This document shows, piece after piece, positions 8,703-17,418 of a DNA stretch of 31,984 nt (within the stretch, counting starts at the first letter, position 1; every line of letters starts with the position of its first letter). A program made the translations under genes and the position numbers. Location of the stretch: NCBI GenBank assembly GCA_020718315.1, contig DYSK01000005.1:1-31984 (forward strand), in the 5' to 3' direction. The notes beneath the pieces were generated by a model. The model did no database searches. It had not been told where the DNA came from and worked only from the letters and a program-made list of their open reading frames with translations. Origin of the DNA: Draconibacterium orientale (GTDB lineage Bacteria; Bacteroidota; Bacteroidia; Bacteroidales; UBA12170).

Positions 8703-8708
8703 AGTGTT
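8687..8708 (+). promoter_or_regulatory. Hairpin in the cysS leader
   Basis: A perfect 7-bp stem AACACTT/AAGTGTT encloses an 8-nt loop holding the Cys codon and part of the stop of the small ORF. The 3' arm runs into TTTT before CCG, so it could be a weak terminator or translation control element. Stem stability is low. Confidence 0.25.
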
Positions 8709-8753
8709 TTCCGAAAATAAACAGTACAGAGGGCTTAAAAAAATGATGATAGT

Positions 8754-10229
8754 ATGCAAAACGATTTGAAAATATACAATACACTCCATCGAAGAAAAGA
8801 GGTTTTTGAGCCTATCAATACACCGCATGTTGGAATGTATGTGTGTGGCCCAACGGTATATGGCGATGCACATTTAGGACATTCTCGGCCTGCAATCACT
8901 TTCGATATTGTTTTTCGGTATTTGCAAGAATTGGGATATAAAGTGCGTTATGTTCGGAATATTACTGATGTTGGTCATTTGGAAAATGACGCCGATTCGG
9001 GCGAAGACAAGATAGCAAAAAAAGCCCGACTCGAACAAGTAGAACCAATGGAAATCGTTCAGTTTTATTCAGATCGTTACCATTACGATATGGATTTGTT
9101 GAATATTAAAAAGCCCAGCATTGAACCACGCGCTTCGGGACATATCCTCGAGCAGATTGAAATGGTCAAAAAAATACTGGATTCCGGCTATGCATACGAA
9201 AAAAACGGATCTATCTATTTTAATGTCGCTGCCTATGCGGAAAAATTTCCTTATGGTGAACTTTCGGGCAGAAAGTACGAAGAGCTGATCGAAAATACCC
9301 GTGAGCTTGCCGGACAAGAAGAGAAATTGAATAGTGCCGATTTTGCTCTTTGGAAGAAAGCGGCTCCGGAACACATTATGCGCTGGACATCGCCTTGGAG
9401 CGACGGCTTTCCGGGCTGGCACATGGAATGCTCGGCCATGAGCAAAAAATATCTGGGCAATCGGTTCGATATTCATGGTGGAGGTATGGATTTGATGTTT
9501 CCTCATCATGAATCCGAAATTGCACAATCAAAAGCGGCAAACAAAGGCGAAGAACCCGTTAAGTATTGGATGCATAACAATATGATTACCATCAACGGTC
9601 AAAAAATGGGAAAATCGTTGGGGAATTTTATCACCTTGCAAGAACTTTTTTCGGGGAATAACAAAATATTGGAAAAAGCCTACAGCCCAATGAATATACG
9701 CTTTTTTATACTGCAAGCGCATTATCGTTCTCCTTTGGATTTTTCAAACGATGCCTTGCAAGCTGCCGAAAAAGGATTGGATAAACTTATGGCGGCCGCC
9801 GAGCTTTTGACAAAGCTAAAACACCAAGAAAAATCCGGCTTTGATGTCGATCAATGGATAGCCAAATGTTATGATGCCTTGAACGACGACTTCAACACCC
9901 CAATTCTGATTGCTCATTTGTTTGAGGCCGTTCGGATTGTGAACTCCGTGAATGCCGGATTGGAAACTATTTCAGCGCACGATTTAGAAAAACTTCAAGC
10001 CAAATTCAATCTTTTTGTTTTCGATATTTTGGGATTGAAAACAGAAAGCCAAAACAATGAACAATCCGAGTTGCTGGATGGAGTGATGAACACCATTATC
10101 GAACTGCGTCAACAAGCCAAACATAGAAAAGACTGGCCAACTGCCGACTTAATCCGAAACGAATTGACCAAGCTGAACATTTCTCTTAAAGATACCAAAG
10201 AAGGAACGGAATGGTTTATTGATAAATAA
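8754..10229 (+). CDS. cysS: Cysteinyl-tRNA synthetase
   Basis: CysS charges tRNA-Cys with cysteine in the cytoplasm. It is a class I synthetase: CGPTVYGDAHLGH (residues 31-43) contains the zinc ligand Cys31 and the HIGH-type motif HLGH. WHMECSAMS supplies a further Cys ligand, GGGMDLMFPHHESE gives the conserved His pair, and KMGKS (284-288) is the KMSKS loop. The C-terminal helical domain with WPTADLIRNEL is present. Length (491) is normal. The ATG at 8754 starts the typical N-terminus (KIYNTLHRRKEVF). Expression may be influenced by the leader hairpin and small ORF upstream. Confidence 0.97.
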   Translation: MQNDLKIYNTLHRRKEVFEPINTPHVGMYVCGPTVYGDAHLGHSRPAITFDIVFRYLQELGYKVRYVRNITDVGHLENDADSGEDKIAKKARLEQVEPMEIVQFYSDRYHYDMDLLNIKKPSIEPRASGHILEQIEMVKKILDSGYAYEKNGSIYFNVAAYAEKFPYGELSGRKYEELIENTRELAGQEEKLNSADFALWKKAAPEHIMRWTSPWSDGFPGWHMECSAMSKKYLGNRFDIHGGGMDLMFPHHESEIAQSKAANKGEEPVKYWMHNNMITINGQKMGKSLGNFITLQELFSGNNKILEKAYSPMNIRFFILQAHYRSPLDFSNDALQAAEKGLDKLMAAAELLTKLKHQEKSGFDVDQWIAKCYDALNDDFNTPILIAHLFEAVRIVNSVNAGLETISAHDLEKLQAKFNLFVFDILGLKTESQNNEQSELLDGVMNTIIELRQQAKHRKDWPTADLIRNELTKLNISLKDTKEGTEWFIDK

Positions 10230-10236
10230 ATGGCTT

Positions 10237-10263
10237 CGTTTGTTCATCGAATTTAAACAAACG
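10237..10263. terminator. Inverted repeat after cysS
   Basis: CGTTTGTT and AACAAACG form a perfect 8-bp stem with an 11-nt spacer just after the cysS stop. There is no T-tract, so it may be a weak terminator, an RNA-stabilising hairpin or an operator for ssb. Confidence 0.3.
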
Positions 10264-10330
10264 TAGTATAAATAGGACAAACGCACAAAAAATACGTATC
10301 TTGTTTTGTTAATCTTAAAAATTATATACC

Positions 10331-10750
10331 ATGGCAGGAATTAATAAAGTTATTTTGGTTGGTCATTTGGGCCGCGATCCGGAAGTGATGACCTTTGACA
10401 ATGGCACAAAAAAAGCCACTTTTTCGATGGCAACAACAGAAAGCTATCGGGATAAAGATGGCAATTGGCAAGAACAAACAGAATGGCACAATATTGTGCT
10501 TTGGCGTTATTTGGCCGAAAAAAATCTAATCAAAGGAGACCAAGTTTACATAGAAGGCCGATTAAGATCACGTTCTTATGACGATGCAAACGGAGTAAAA
10601 AAGTACATTACTGAAATACAGGGTGATAAAGTGTTGAAATTGAGCTCGCCGGGCAATACACACGCAGCAAATCAGGCCGCTTCGCCAAGTTCAAATGTGG
10701 TACAAAGCTTGGAATCGGAAATGGGTGGTGGAGACGATTTGCCCTTCTAA
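10331..10750 (+). CDS. ssb: Single-stranded DNA-binding protein
   Basis: SSB coats single-stranded DNA during replication, repair and recombination. Residues 1-105 form the OB-fold (NKVILVGHLGRDPEV, ATFSMATTESYRD, EWHNIVLW, GDQVYIEGRLRSRSY). A short flexible linker leads to the acidic tip DDLPF, which recruits partner proteins. At 139 residues it is typical for this phylum. It lies between cysS and the DEAD-box helicase gene; the 57-nt gap to the helicase contains a strong Shine-Dalgarno sequence, so co-transcription with it is possible. Confidence 0.96.
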   Translation: MAGINKVILVGHLGRDPEVMTFDNGTKKATFSMATTESYRDKDGNWQEQTEWHNIVLWRYLAEKNLIKGDQVYIEGRLRSRSYDDANGVKKYITEIQGDKVLKLSSPGNTHAANQAASPSSNVVQSLESEMGGGDDLPF

Positions 10751-10792
10751 GCTTTAAATAAATTAAGTATTCAGTACATGAGAGGGGAATGG

Positions 10793-10797
10793 GGAGG
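10793..10797 (+). promoter_or_regulatory. Strong Shine-Dalgarno for the DEAD-box helicase
   Basis: GGAGG inside a purine-rich run lies 10 nt before the ATG at 10808. Most other genes here lack such a clear site, as is usual in Bacteroidota, so this one may be translated by classic SD pairing. It supports the start choice. Confidence 0.5.
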
Positions 10798-10807
10798 AAT
10801 TTAAAGT

Positions 10808-12037
10808 ATGAAATTTGACGATTACAAAATCTCGGATGAACTGAAAGAGAGCATCCGAAAGCTAGGCTTTAAACGACCTACCGACATTCAATTCAAGTCG
10901 ATACAGCCAATACTTTCGGGCGACGATGTGTTAGCAATTGCGCAAACAGGTACCGGAAAAACGGCTGCTTTTGCAATTCCAATCATCGATTTATTGCATT
11001 ATCATAAATTGAACCAAAGGCGAAACGATGGAATTAGGGCAATAGTTATGGTTCCCACGCGCGAGTTGGCCATTCAAATCACTGAAGTTTTCAATGCGCT
11101 TGAACAAGGAACAACAGTGAGTACCTTTGGCGTTTTTGGAGGAGTAGATCAAGATCCTCAGATTGGTGAACTACAAAAAGGCTTTGATATTTTGGTTGCC
11201 ACGCCCGGACGGCTGTTCGATTTGGTAAGCCAAGGATATCTTCAGTTGCATCGCATTCAATACCTTATTTTGGATGAAGCCGACCATATGTTGGCGCTGG
11301 GATTTATAAAAGATATCAGGCAGTTGATTACTTTTTTGCCAAAAAAACGCCAAACGCTTTTCTTTTCGGCAACCATCGATAAAGAGATAAAAAAGCTAGC
11401 ATATTCACTGGTTACCAACCCTATACGAATTCAGATTTCGCCAAATGATCCGGTTTCGAAAAACGTTAATCACAAAGTGGCTTTTGTGGAGATGGACGAC
11501 AAACGATTTTTTCTTGAAAGATTGATAAAGGAAAACCCGGAATCGAAAATTTTGGTTTTTGTAAGAACGAAAGTGCGTGCAGAGCGCGTTGCTAAAGCGA
11601 TGGAACGTGCAGAAATTGCCGCCAAAACAATCCATGGCGATAAGGAGCAAAAAGACCGCAGCCATGTGATGAACGAATTCAAAAAAGGCGAAATAAAAGT
11701 CTTGATTGCCACCGATGTGAGCGCCAGAGGAATTGATGTTGATCGCGTAGAGTTTGTGGTGAATTACGATTTGCCCGATCAGGCCGAAAATTATGTGCAT
11801 CGTGTGGGAAGAACAGGCCGTGGCGATCATCGTGGGTTTGCTATTTCGTTCTGTGCCAAAGAAGAAATGCCGCTCTTAGAAGCAATCGAAGATTACATTG
11901 GAAAACCCGTTTATGTGAACGAAATATCGCAAGACGACTATGTTACTACCAAAGAATTGTCGGAAGAAAATCCGGCCGATTGGAAAACCTTGATGCAAAA
12001 ACCTCTTTCCATCAAAAAGAAAAAAAAGCGCAAGTAA
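10808..12037 (+). CDS. DEAD-box ATP-dependent RNA helicase (RhlE-like)
   Basis: This ATP-dependent RNA helicase unwinds RNA duplexes, likely in ribosome assembly or RNA turnover. The motifs are complete: Q motif (FKRPTDIQ, 21-28), Walker A AQTGTGKT (45-52), PTREL (83-87), TPGR (132-135), DEAD (156-159), SAT (187-189), then HGD, IATDVSARGIDV and HRVGRTGRG. The C-terminal tail is short and ends in a run of lysines and arginine (KKKKKRK), which probably adds RNA affinity. At 409 residues it is a minimal-core helicase of the RhlE/CshA type; the subfamily is not certain. It is followed by a strong hairpin separating it from the convergent peptidase gene. Confidence 0.93.
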   Translation: MKFDDYKISDELKESIRKLGFKRPTDIQFKSIQPILSGDDVLAIAQTGTGKTAAFAIPIIDLLHYHKLNQRRNDGIRAIVMVPTRELAIQITEVFNALEQGTTVSTFGVFGGVDQDPQIGELQKGFDILVATPGRLFDLVSQGYLQLHRIQYLILDEADHMLALGFIKDIRQLITFLPKKRQTLFFSATIDKEIKKLAYSLVTNPIRIQISPNDPVSKNVNHKVAFVEMDDKRFFLERLIKENPESKILVFVRTKVRAERVAKAMERAEIAAKTIHGDKEQKDRSHVMNEFKKGEIKVLIATDVSARGIDVDRVEFVVNYDLPDQAENYVHRVGRTGRGDHRGFAISFCAKEEMPLLEAIEDYIGKPVYVNEISQDDYVTTKELSEENPADWKTLMQKPLSIKKKKKRK

Positions 12038-12126
12038 GAGTAGCGTATTCAGTATCGTTGAAAAAATCTGTCAAAAAAAAGCGCATGCACTAGCGGATTC
12101 AAAACTGAGTTCAAAGGATATTTAGC

Positions 12127-12155
12127 CGACAAAAAGGCTGCTTTCCTTTTTGCCG
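12127..12155. terminator. Bidirectional terminator hairpin
   Basis: An 11-bp stem with one mismatch (CGACAAAAAGG with CCTTTTTGCCG) and a 7-nt loop lies midway between the convergent helicase and S9 peptidase genes. The A/T runs sit within the stem. Position and symmetry fit a shared terminator. Confidence 0.5.
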
Positions 12156-12200
12156 AAGCATAAGAAAAGCAGATTTCTCAATCAAGACTATTTGAAAAAG

Positions 12201-15008
12201 TTATTTTATTTTCAGTCTCAAATTTTTTCCTTTTTCGGAAGCAGGAATTCCATCCAACATCCATTCTGGAGCTGGTGCGCCTTTTAAGTAATGATCAAAA
12301 AATTGACTCATTCGGATGGTGAAATCAACTTGTTCGGAACGTTTTTCGGTTAAATTATGAGGCGCTCCGTTGTAATTGAGCAGCCAAGCTGGTTTTCCCA
12401 AACGACGCATCGCCACAAACATTTCGATTCCTTGATACCAAGGCACGGCTCCATCAGCATCGCAAGAGCGAATCATGAGAGGCGTGGAAATTTTTGGTGC
12501 GTAAAACAAGGGAGAATTCTCGATATACAACATTGGTTTTTCCCACAAAGTTCCGCCAATTCGGCTTTGTGTTTCTTCGTACTGAAACATCCGAACAACA
12601 CCGCTTTCCCAACGGATTCCGCCGTATGCGCTGGTCATATTCGAAACTGGAGCGCCCACATTGGCCGCTTTAAATAAATCGGTTTGAGTAACGATATAAA
12701 GTGCCTGATAGCCTCCCCAACTCTGGCCTTGTATTCCTATATTTTCCTTATCGACAAATCCTTTATCCACCAAAGCCAAAGTGCCACTCACAACATAATT
12801 GTAGGCGCTTTGTCCGGGATATCCTTCTTTGTAATAAATATTTGGCATAAAAACCAAATAGCCATTGCTCACATATTCCGTTGGATTGATAACAGAACGG
12901 CTTGGCGAAGGAACATAATGAGAAAACAAATTGTCCGAATGCAGGTCGTAGAAATAGACAATCATCGGATACTTTTTTACCGGATCGAAATTTTCAGGTT
13001 TATACAACAATCCTTCTACTTCGTCGCCGTCCATATTTGCCCATTTTACCAGTTCTGCGCTTCCCCAAGAATAGTCTTTTTGCTGTGGGTTGGCTGTGGA
13101 CAATTTGGTTTCGTTTTTGAAATCCAAGCTGCTCGACCAAAGATCGTAATAGTCAGTAAAATTTCCTCTTTGAAATAGAATGCGGTCGGATTTTTTTGCT
13201 TTTGCCGGGTTTAGATATCGGAAATCGCCAAGGGTTAGTTCCTTTACAACGCCCGATTTAAAATCGGTCGTGAAAAATCCAGCCTGTTTGCTTGTTTTGT
13301 TTTGTGCTTGAAGCAGAATTGGTTTTTGAACGTTTATCCATTCTTCTTCCTCATCAAGTCGCAAATACCGAAGTTCAGTATTGTTTTTGCGTCCAAATCC
13401 GGAAGTCAGATTTCGTACTTTTTCTTTTCCGCTTGGATCGGCCAGCCATAAATCGTATTTATCGTAGATGATAATTCCCTTGTCGTCGGCAGTCCACCCG
13501 GCAAGACCGTAATCGTCGGGGTTTTGAGGCATATCAAATTTTTCGTCGTAAAGAGGATTTTTTATCTCCGCACTTAAGCAAACTGTATTTCCACCAATAA
13601 CGGGTTTTGCATACCAATTGCTATCTTCGTTGGCATACCAATATACATATTTGCCATTGGGCGATAAGCCAAAGCGTGATTGAATTTCTTTGAGAAGCAA
13701 GGTTTTCTTCCCAGTATTGACATCCACAGCATACACATCTCTATATCCGGGGCTTTCCCACGACGACCGCACGCGATAAGCGCGATTGTCTGTTCCCAAA
13801 GCAATATCCGAATTGCCTTTGAGCATTGGACGAACATCTTCCATTTCTTTGGAAGCAAGTTGGACAATTGTATTCGTTTTTAGATTGTAAACGCTTAAAA
13901 AGCTCTTGTTTGGTTCTCGAGTAAGCTGAATAAGCTGCTGTGGTTGCAGATAATAGTCTTGCCAATGCCATAAATCCAAGTTCACTTTTTCGTCGGGCAA
14001 TAAAGTGTCTTTGATCTCTTTTTCAGCTTTGCGGCCAACGCCGAAATACAACTTTTCGTCGTTGCGCGAAAAGTACAATTTGGCATTCACACTTGGGATG
14101 TATTTGTCCGAAAAAAGATTTGTATTGGTGTCGGCAATAGTTTTGACAGCCTGCAGTTTGATAGAATAATTGTGCAAATTATAGAGTTTTCGCTTTGCGG
14201 TATCTTGCGTACTGAAAAAGGCTAAATTATTTCCTCCGTTATCGGCACTCAGTTTTTTCAGCAATCCTTCCAATGCGTAAACTTCTGTACTTATTTCTTT
14301 TTTAGTGTCGAAAATAAAAAGTTTTGAAAGAGGCAAACTGTCTCGTTTGAAAGTGCTAAACCCTACAAGTTTTCCGTTTCTAGAAACATTAAATTCTACC
14401 ACATCTTTGAACTCATGTTTTGCCCCACTGATTGGGTTCATAATATAAAGTGTGTTTGTTTTGGGATCGTCTTTAGGTGCTTTTTTCTTAGAATCGGGCT
14501 TTTTCTTATCCTCTTTTTTTTCTGTGGTGTCTTTTTTTGCCTCTTCGGGTTTTAGTGTAAACGCAAGCCAATTGGCTTCCTCGATGGCCACTTCAACCGA
14601 AATCAAATTCGCAAAAGAGCTCAGTTGTCCCGATTTAAGGTTTAAGATAAAGAGCGAATCTTTTGGAAGCTCATCAGCTTTCTTTTTCTTCAATTTAAGA
14701 TCGCGCACTTTTTTGTATTCGGCTTTTACCTGAAAAACAAAAAAATCTTCTGTTTCGGGAAACACCGCTTTGTATCCGCGTGGGAATACCCTTTCGTTGC
14801 TTCCGTCAAAATGGGTTAAAAAAAGTCGTCCATCTCCTACTTGTGGATTGATTTCGAAACTAACGAAATTCCCATTTGAAGAGATCGCTTTGGATGAAAC
14901 GCTTTTCCAATCGTCGTAATCGGCAGTTGAGAGTGTTTTTTTGCTTTGAGAAAAGGAGCTGTAAAGGCCAAAAAACAAAAAGGCCATAATAAGAAAAAAA
15001 TAACGCAT
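12201..15008 (-). CDS. Secreted S9 family (prolyl oligopeptidase-type) serine peptidase
   Basis: The 935-residue protein has an N-terminal signal peptide (hydrophobic core MAFLFFGLYSSFSQS) and is probably periplasmic or membrane-associated. The central ~500 residues show the repeated beta-propeller blades of S9 peptidases (for example FSRNDEKLYFGVGRK and LSPNGKYVYWYA). The C-terminal alpha/beta-hydrolase domain holds the triad Ser763 (GQSWGGY), Asp852 (CDADGAVP) and His884 (GAPHNL). It should cleave short peptides, perhaps as an aminopeptidase; specificity cannot be told. Around residues 150-185 a lysine- and acid-rich, low-complexity loop interrupts the propeller. The gene stands alone, convergent with the helicase and divergent from the TonB plug gene. 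The upstream TACTTTAG is a 7/8 match to the -7 element. Confidence 0.9.
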   Translation of the reverse strand: MRYFFLIMAFLFFGLYSSFSQSKKTLSTADYDDWKSVSSKAISSNGNFVSFEINPQVGDGRLFLTHFDGSNERVFPRGYKAVFPETEDFFVFQVKAEYKKVRDLKLKKKKADELPKDSLFILNLKSGQLSSFANLISVEVAIEEANWLAFTLKPEEAKKDTTEKKEDKKKPDSKKKAPKDDPKTNTLYIMNPISGAKHEFKDVVEFNVSRNGKLVGFSTFKRDSLPLSKLFIFDTKKEISTEVYALEGLLKKLSADNGGNNLAFFSTQDTAKRKLYNLHNYSIKLQAVKTIADTNTNLFSDKYIPSVNAKLYFSRNDEKLYFGVGRKAEKEIKDTLLPDEKVNLDLWHWQDYYLQPQQLIQLTREPNKSFLSVYNLKTNTIVQLASKEMEDVRPMLKGNSDIALGTDNRAYRVRSSWESPGYRDVYAVDVNTGKKTLLLKEIQSRFGLSPNGKYVYWYANEDSNWYAKPVIGGNTVCLSAEIKNPLYDEKFDMPQNPDDYGLAGWTADDKGIIIYDKYDLWLADPSGKEKVRNLTSGFGRKNNTELRYLRLDEEEEWINVQKPILLQAQNKTSKQAGFFTTDFKSGVVKELTLGDFRYLNPAKAKKSDRILFQRGNFTDYYDLWSSSLDFKNETKLSTANPQQKDYSWGSAELVKWANMDGDEVEGLLYKPENFDPVKKYPMIVYFYDLHSDNLFSHYVPSPSRSVINPTEYVSNGYLVFMPNIYYKEGYPGQSAYNYVVSGTLALVDKGFVDKENIGIQGQSWGGYQALYIVTQTDLFKAANVGAPVSNMTSAYGGIRWESGVVRMFQYEETQSRIGGTLWEKPMLYIENSPLFYAPKISTPLMIRSCDADGAVPWYQGIEMFVAMRRLGKPAWLLNYNGAPHNLTEKRSEQVDFTIRMSQFFDHYLKGAPAPEWMLDGIPASEKGKNLRLKIK

Positions 15009-15181
15009 GGTTTATGATGTTGTTGGTTAATTGCTCGCTAAAGTACAAATTTTAGTTTGTCGTACGCTTTTCTTGGACATCAAATTGTAGTGACAATGAG
15101 TAGCCGAAAAAATATTGATGTATCTTCGTACAAGAAAATCAAAAAAAACAATAGCAAGCAGTGTCCTGCAACTCGGAACGA

Positions 15182-15211
15182 TTGTTGTACAGACGAAACT
15201 TGATAATTTTA
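15182..15211 (+). promoter_or_regulatory. Promoter of the TonB-plug gene
   Basis: A TTG (15182-15184) is followed after 19 nt by TAATTTTA (15204-15211), a 7/8 match to TAnnTTTG with correct spacing. The start codon at 15225 is 14 nt further. The rest of 15009-15181 holds no gene that I can support. Confidence 0.4.
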
Positions 15212-15224
15212 AAATCGGATTCAA

Positions 15225-15950
15225 ATGAAACTTAAATTAAGCTTACTTCTTATTCTTAGTCTGTTTTTGGTACAGCAGAATTTTGCTCAAGGAGCAAAGA
15301 CCAGTAAAAAAATCACTCTCAATGGATTGGTATTGGATGCAGGAGGGAATCCGGTTTCGAAAGCGGCCATCTTTGTAGATGGAAACAATTCAAATATTCT
15401 AAGCGATGCCGATGGCCGTTTCACGATAAAACTAAAACCCAAGACTAAAATAATTACTGTTTTCACGCTTTTTCATGGTGGAATAGAAGTGGCTTATCAG
15501 GGAGATACAGAACTAACTTTCCATTTATCCACGGCAAATCCGCCGGCGAATAATCCGCTGAACGATCCGGTACAAGTGGAAGACGATCGGGTAAATGTGG
15601 GTTATGGAACAGCACACAGACGCAATCTGACTACCAGTGTAGGAGAAGTGAATAAAGCTCATCTAAGAAGTACCCAGCAATATTCCACTATTTACGATAT
15701 GATTAGAGGCGAAGTTCCCGGTGTAGTTGTTACTGGAAATAGCATTGTTATTCGTGGGCTTTCCTCCATTAATTTGAGCAGTGAACCTCTTTATGTGGTA
15801 AATGGAAGCCCCATTAGCAATATCGCCGATATTTCCCCCAACGATGTCAAATCAATTTCTGTTTTAAAAGGTTCTTCTGCAGCAATATATGGTGCACGAG
15901 GTGCAAACGGAGTGATTGTAATCGTTTTGAAGAGTGCGGGCGATAATTAA
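15225..15950 (+). CDS. Stand-alone TonB-dependent receptor plug-domain protein
   Basis: This 241-residue exported protein has a signal peptide (MKLKLSLLLILSLFLVQQNFAQ), a carboxypeptidase-regulatory-like beta-sandwich (about 28-105; LNGLVLDAGGNPVSKAAIFV...LSDADGRFTI) and a SusC-type plug domain (about 120-237; YDMIRGEVPGVVV, IVIRGLSSIN, PLYVVNGSP, SVLKGSSAAIYGARGANGVI). The 22-strand barrel of SusC-like transporters is missing: the frame stops right after the plug, and the following 29 nt lead into the convergent esterase gene. Such short plug-only proteins occur in Bacteroidota; their role is unclear. Possibilities are a periplasmic TonB-interacting regulator or a remnant of a receptor. The clean ending and intact domains favour a real short gene. 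Confidence 0.75.
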   Translation: MKLKLSLLLILSLFLVQQNFAQGAKTSKKITLNGLVLDAGGNPVSKAAIFVDGNNSNILSDADGRFTIKLKPKTKIITVFTLFHGGIEVAYQGDTELTFHLSTANPPANNPLNDPVQVEDDRVNVGYGTAHRRNLTTSVGEVNKAHLRSTQQYSTIYDMIRGEVPGVVVTGNSIVIRGLSSINLSSEPLYVVNGSPISNIADISPNDVKSISVLKGSSAAIYGARGANGVIVIVLKSAGDN

Positions 15951-15979
15951 AAAAAATTTCGAACAATTCGTTTTGGCTT

Positions 15980-17125
15980 TTACTTGAATTTGTACAAGAG
16001 TTCAAACGCATGCGGCATTCGTTTTGCCCAATCCGATTCAAAATGACGCGCTTCCGAATCCAATATCCAGAAAAAATCTTTGTTTTCTACCAATCCGTTT
16101 TTTTTGAGAGCTTCGAGCATATCGTCAATTCCGGGCTGCAATTGTTCCTCTAGGCCAAGTCCTCCGTTGTCGATGTAGAAAACAAGTTTTTTAGGCTTTG
16201 CGTCATTCAAGACCGTTTGAACGTAATCGATGTTTTGGACTTTAAATGCCGGCGACAAACAAAATGCCTTTGAAAAAACCTGTGGATATTCCCAAGCCAA
16301 CATAAATGAAACCAGTCCGCCATACGACGATCCGCCAATTGCTGTGTTTTTTCTGGATGAAAGCGTACGGTAATTTGCGTCGATAAAGGGTTTTACAATT
16401 TCTGCCACAAATTTCATATACTTTTTGTTTTGCTCTCCCGGAGTATAATCAGCAGTACGTTCCGATGTATTGTAAATTCCCACAACGATAGGAATTTGAA
16501 CTGTCCCCAATTTTGCCAAGCTGTCGAGCGTTTCGTCTATCTGCCAATCGACGCCAAAGGAACTTGTTGCCGGATCAAAGAGATTTTGGCCGTCGTGCAT
16601 ATACAAAACAGGATATTTCTTTTTCGGATTCAGTTTGTAATCAGAAGGCAACAACACGACGATGTCTCTGTCCAAAATCCCGTCTCCTTTCATTTGTGGA
16701 TGGTAATTTACTTTTCCGGTAATTTCGCCTTTAAGCATATGCGGTTTTCCGTCGAGCCAGAAATAGATATCATGCTTTACGCTCGTATTTTCTTTTGCTT
16801 TCAAAACGAAATTTTGCAAAGGCAAGCCATTGGCTCCAGCAGCTTCTTTTTCCCAGCTGCCTAAAGTAAATTTATATTCTATTAAATCGGGAAATTCGCC
16901 CTGAATAGTTAGCCGCCATAAATGATTTCCTTTTGCTTCCATTTTTATAGAAGCGGGATTCCAATTTCCAAGCTGTGCAATGCTGCCACTCACAAAAACC
17001 GCGCTGCTATCGGGCAAATCGGGCGAAAACAATTCAAAAACGAGCACCTTTGCGCTTTGCGATTGAGCAATAGCTTGACAAGTCGCAAAAACGAAAGCCA
17101 AAATAAGCAGGAATAGGCGTTTCAT
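15980..17125 (-). CDS. Secreted esterase (D-type alpha/beta hydrolase) with starch-binding-like N-terminal domain
   Basis: The 381-residue protein carries a signal peptide (MKRLFLLILAFVFATCQAIAQS). Residues about 25-120 resemble a CBM20-type beta-sandwich (VFVSGSIAQLGNWNP, W..TIQGEFPDLIEYKFTLGSWEKE). The rest is a putative-esterase/enterochelin-esterase-like hydrolase: YPVLYMHDGQNLF, GSSYGG with nucleophile Ser267, an Asp candidate in FYIDNGG and a C-terminal His in ARHFESDW. It probably hydrolyses an ester in the periplasm or outside the cell; siderophore and carbohydrate esters are both possible. The convergent plug gene ends 29 nt away, but a functional link is not shown. Confidence 0.82.
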   Translation of the reverse strand: MKRLFLLILAFVFATCQAIAQSQSAKVLVFELFSPDLPDSSAVFVSGSIAQLGNWNPASIKMEAKGNHLWRLTIQGEFPDLIEYKFTLGSWEKEAAGANGLPLQNFVLKAKENTSVKHDIYFWLDGKPHMLKGEITGKVNYHPQMKGDGILDRDIVVLLPSDYKLNPKKKYPVLYMHDGQNLFDPATSSFGVDWQIDETLDSLAKLGTVQIPIVVGIYNTSERTADYTPGEQNKKYMKFVAEIVKPFIDANYRTLSSRKNTAIGGSSYGGLVSFMLAWEYPQVFSKAFCLSPAFKVQNIDYVQTVLNDAKPKKLVFYIDNGGLGLEEQLQPGIDDMLEALKKNGLVENKDFFWILDSEARHFESDWAKRMPHAFELLYKFK

Positions 17126-17418
17126 GCAGTGATTTTTTTAGATTTAACATCCGTACAAATGGCCATTTAACAGCCAAATACAAATGTCAATTGAAAATAT
17201 TTATGAAAAAACGATCCGTTTCAATCCAATGTTTAGGAGTGTCCGCCTACAACCATCATCATTATTTTCAGATTCAATCTGAAAAATTGATACACTTGAT
17301 AAAAGAAGTTTCTACGCCAACGCATAGTCCACCAAGTTGGTCGGGTAGCGTAGGCTTGACCGGAATACGGAATGTTTTTTAATCTTTCATGTATATTTGT
17401 CATCATTTCAAATTTTTA
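17126..17418. other. Intergenic region with a 21-bp palindrome and a GC-richer dyad
   Basis: No convincing gene is present between the esterase and the SQR-like gene. A near-perfect palindrome spans 17265-17285 (arms TTTTCAGATT and AATCTGAAAA with one central base). A second dyad lies at 17312-17353 (outer CTACGC/GCGTAG, inner CAAC/GTTG) in a locally GC-richer patch. Neither is followed by a T-tract. They may be operators or remnants of a dispersed repeat. Confidence 0.35.

Noticed and set aside
15096..15203. 35-codon ORF before the plug gene (Lys-rich, with two adjacent cysteines)
   Set aside because: It could be a small peptide gene, but it overlaps the promoter of the plug gene and has no supporting signal.
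17191..17382. 63-codon plus-strand ORF in the esterase-SQR gap
   Set aside because: It has no domain, spans the palindrome and the GC-richer dyad, and has no ribosome site or promoter; composition looks non-coding.
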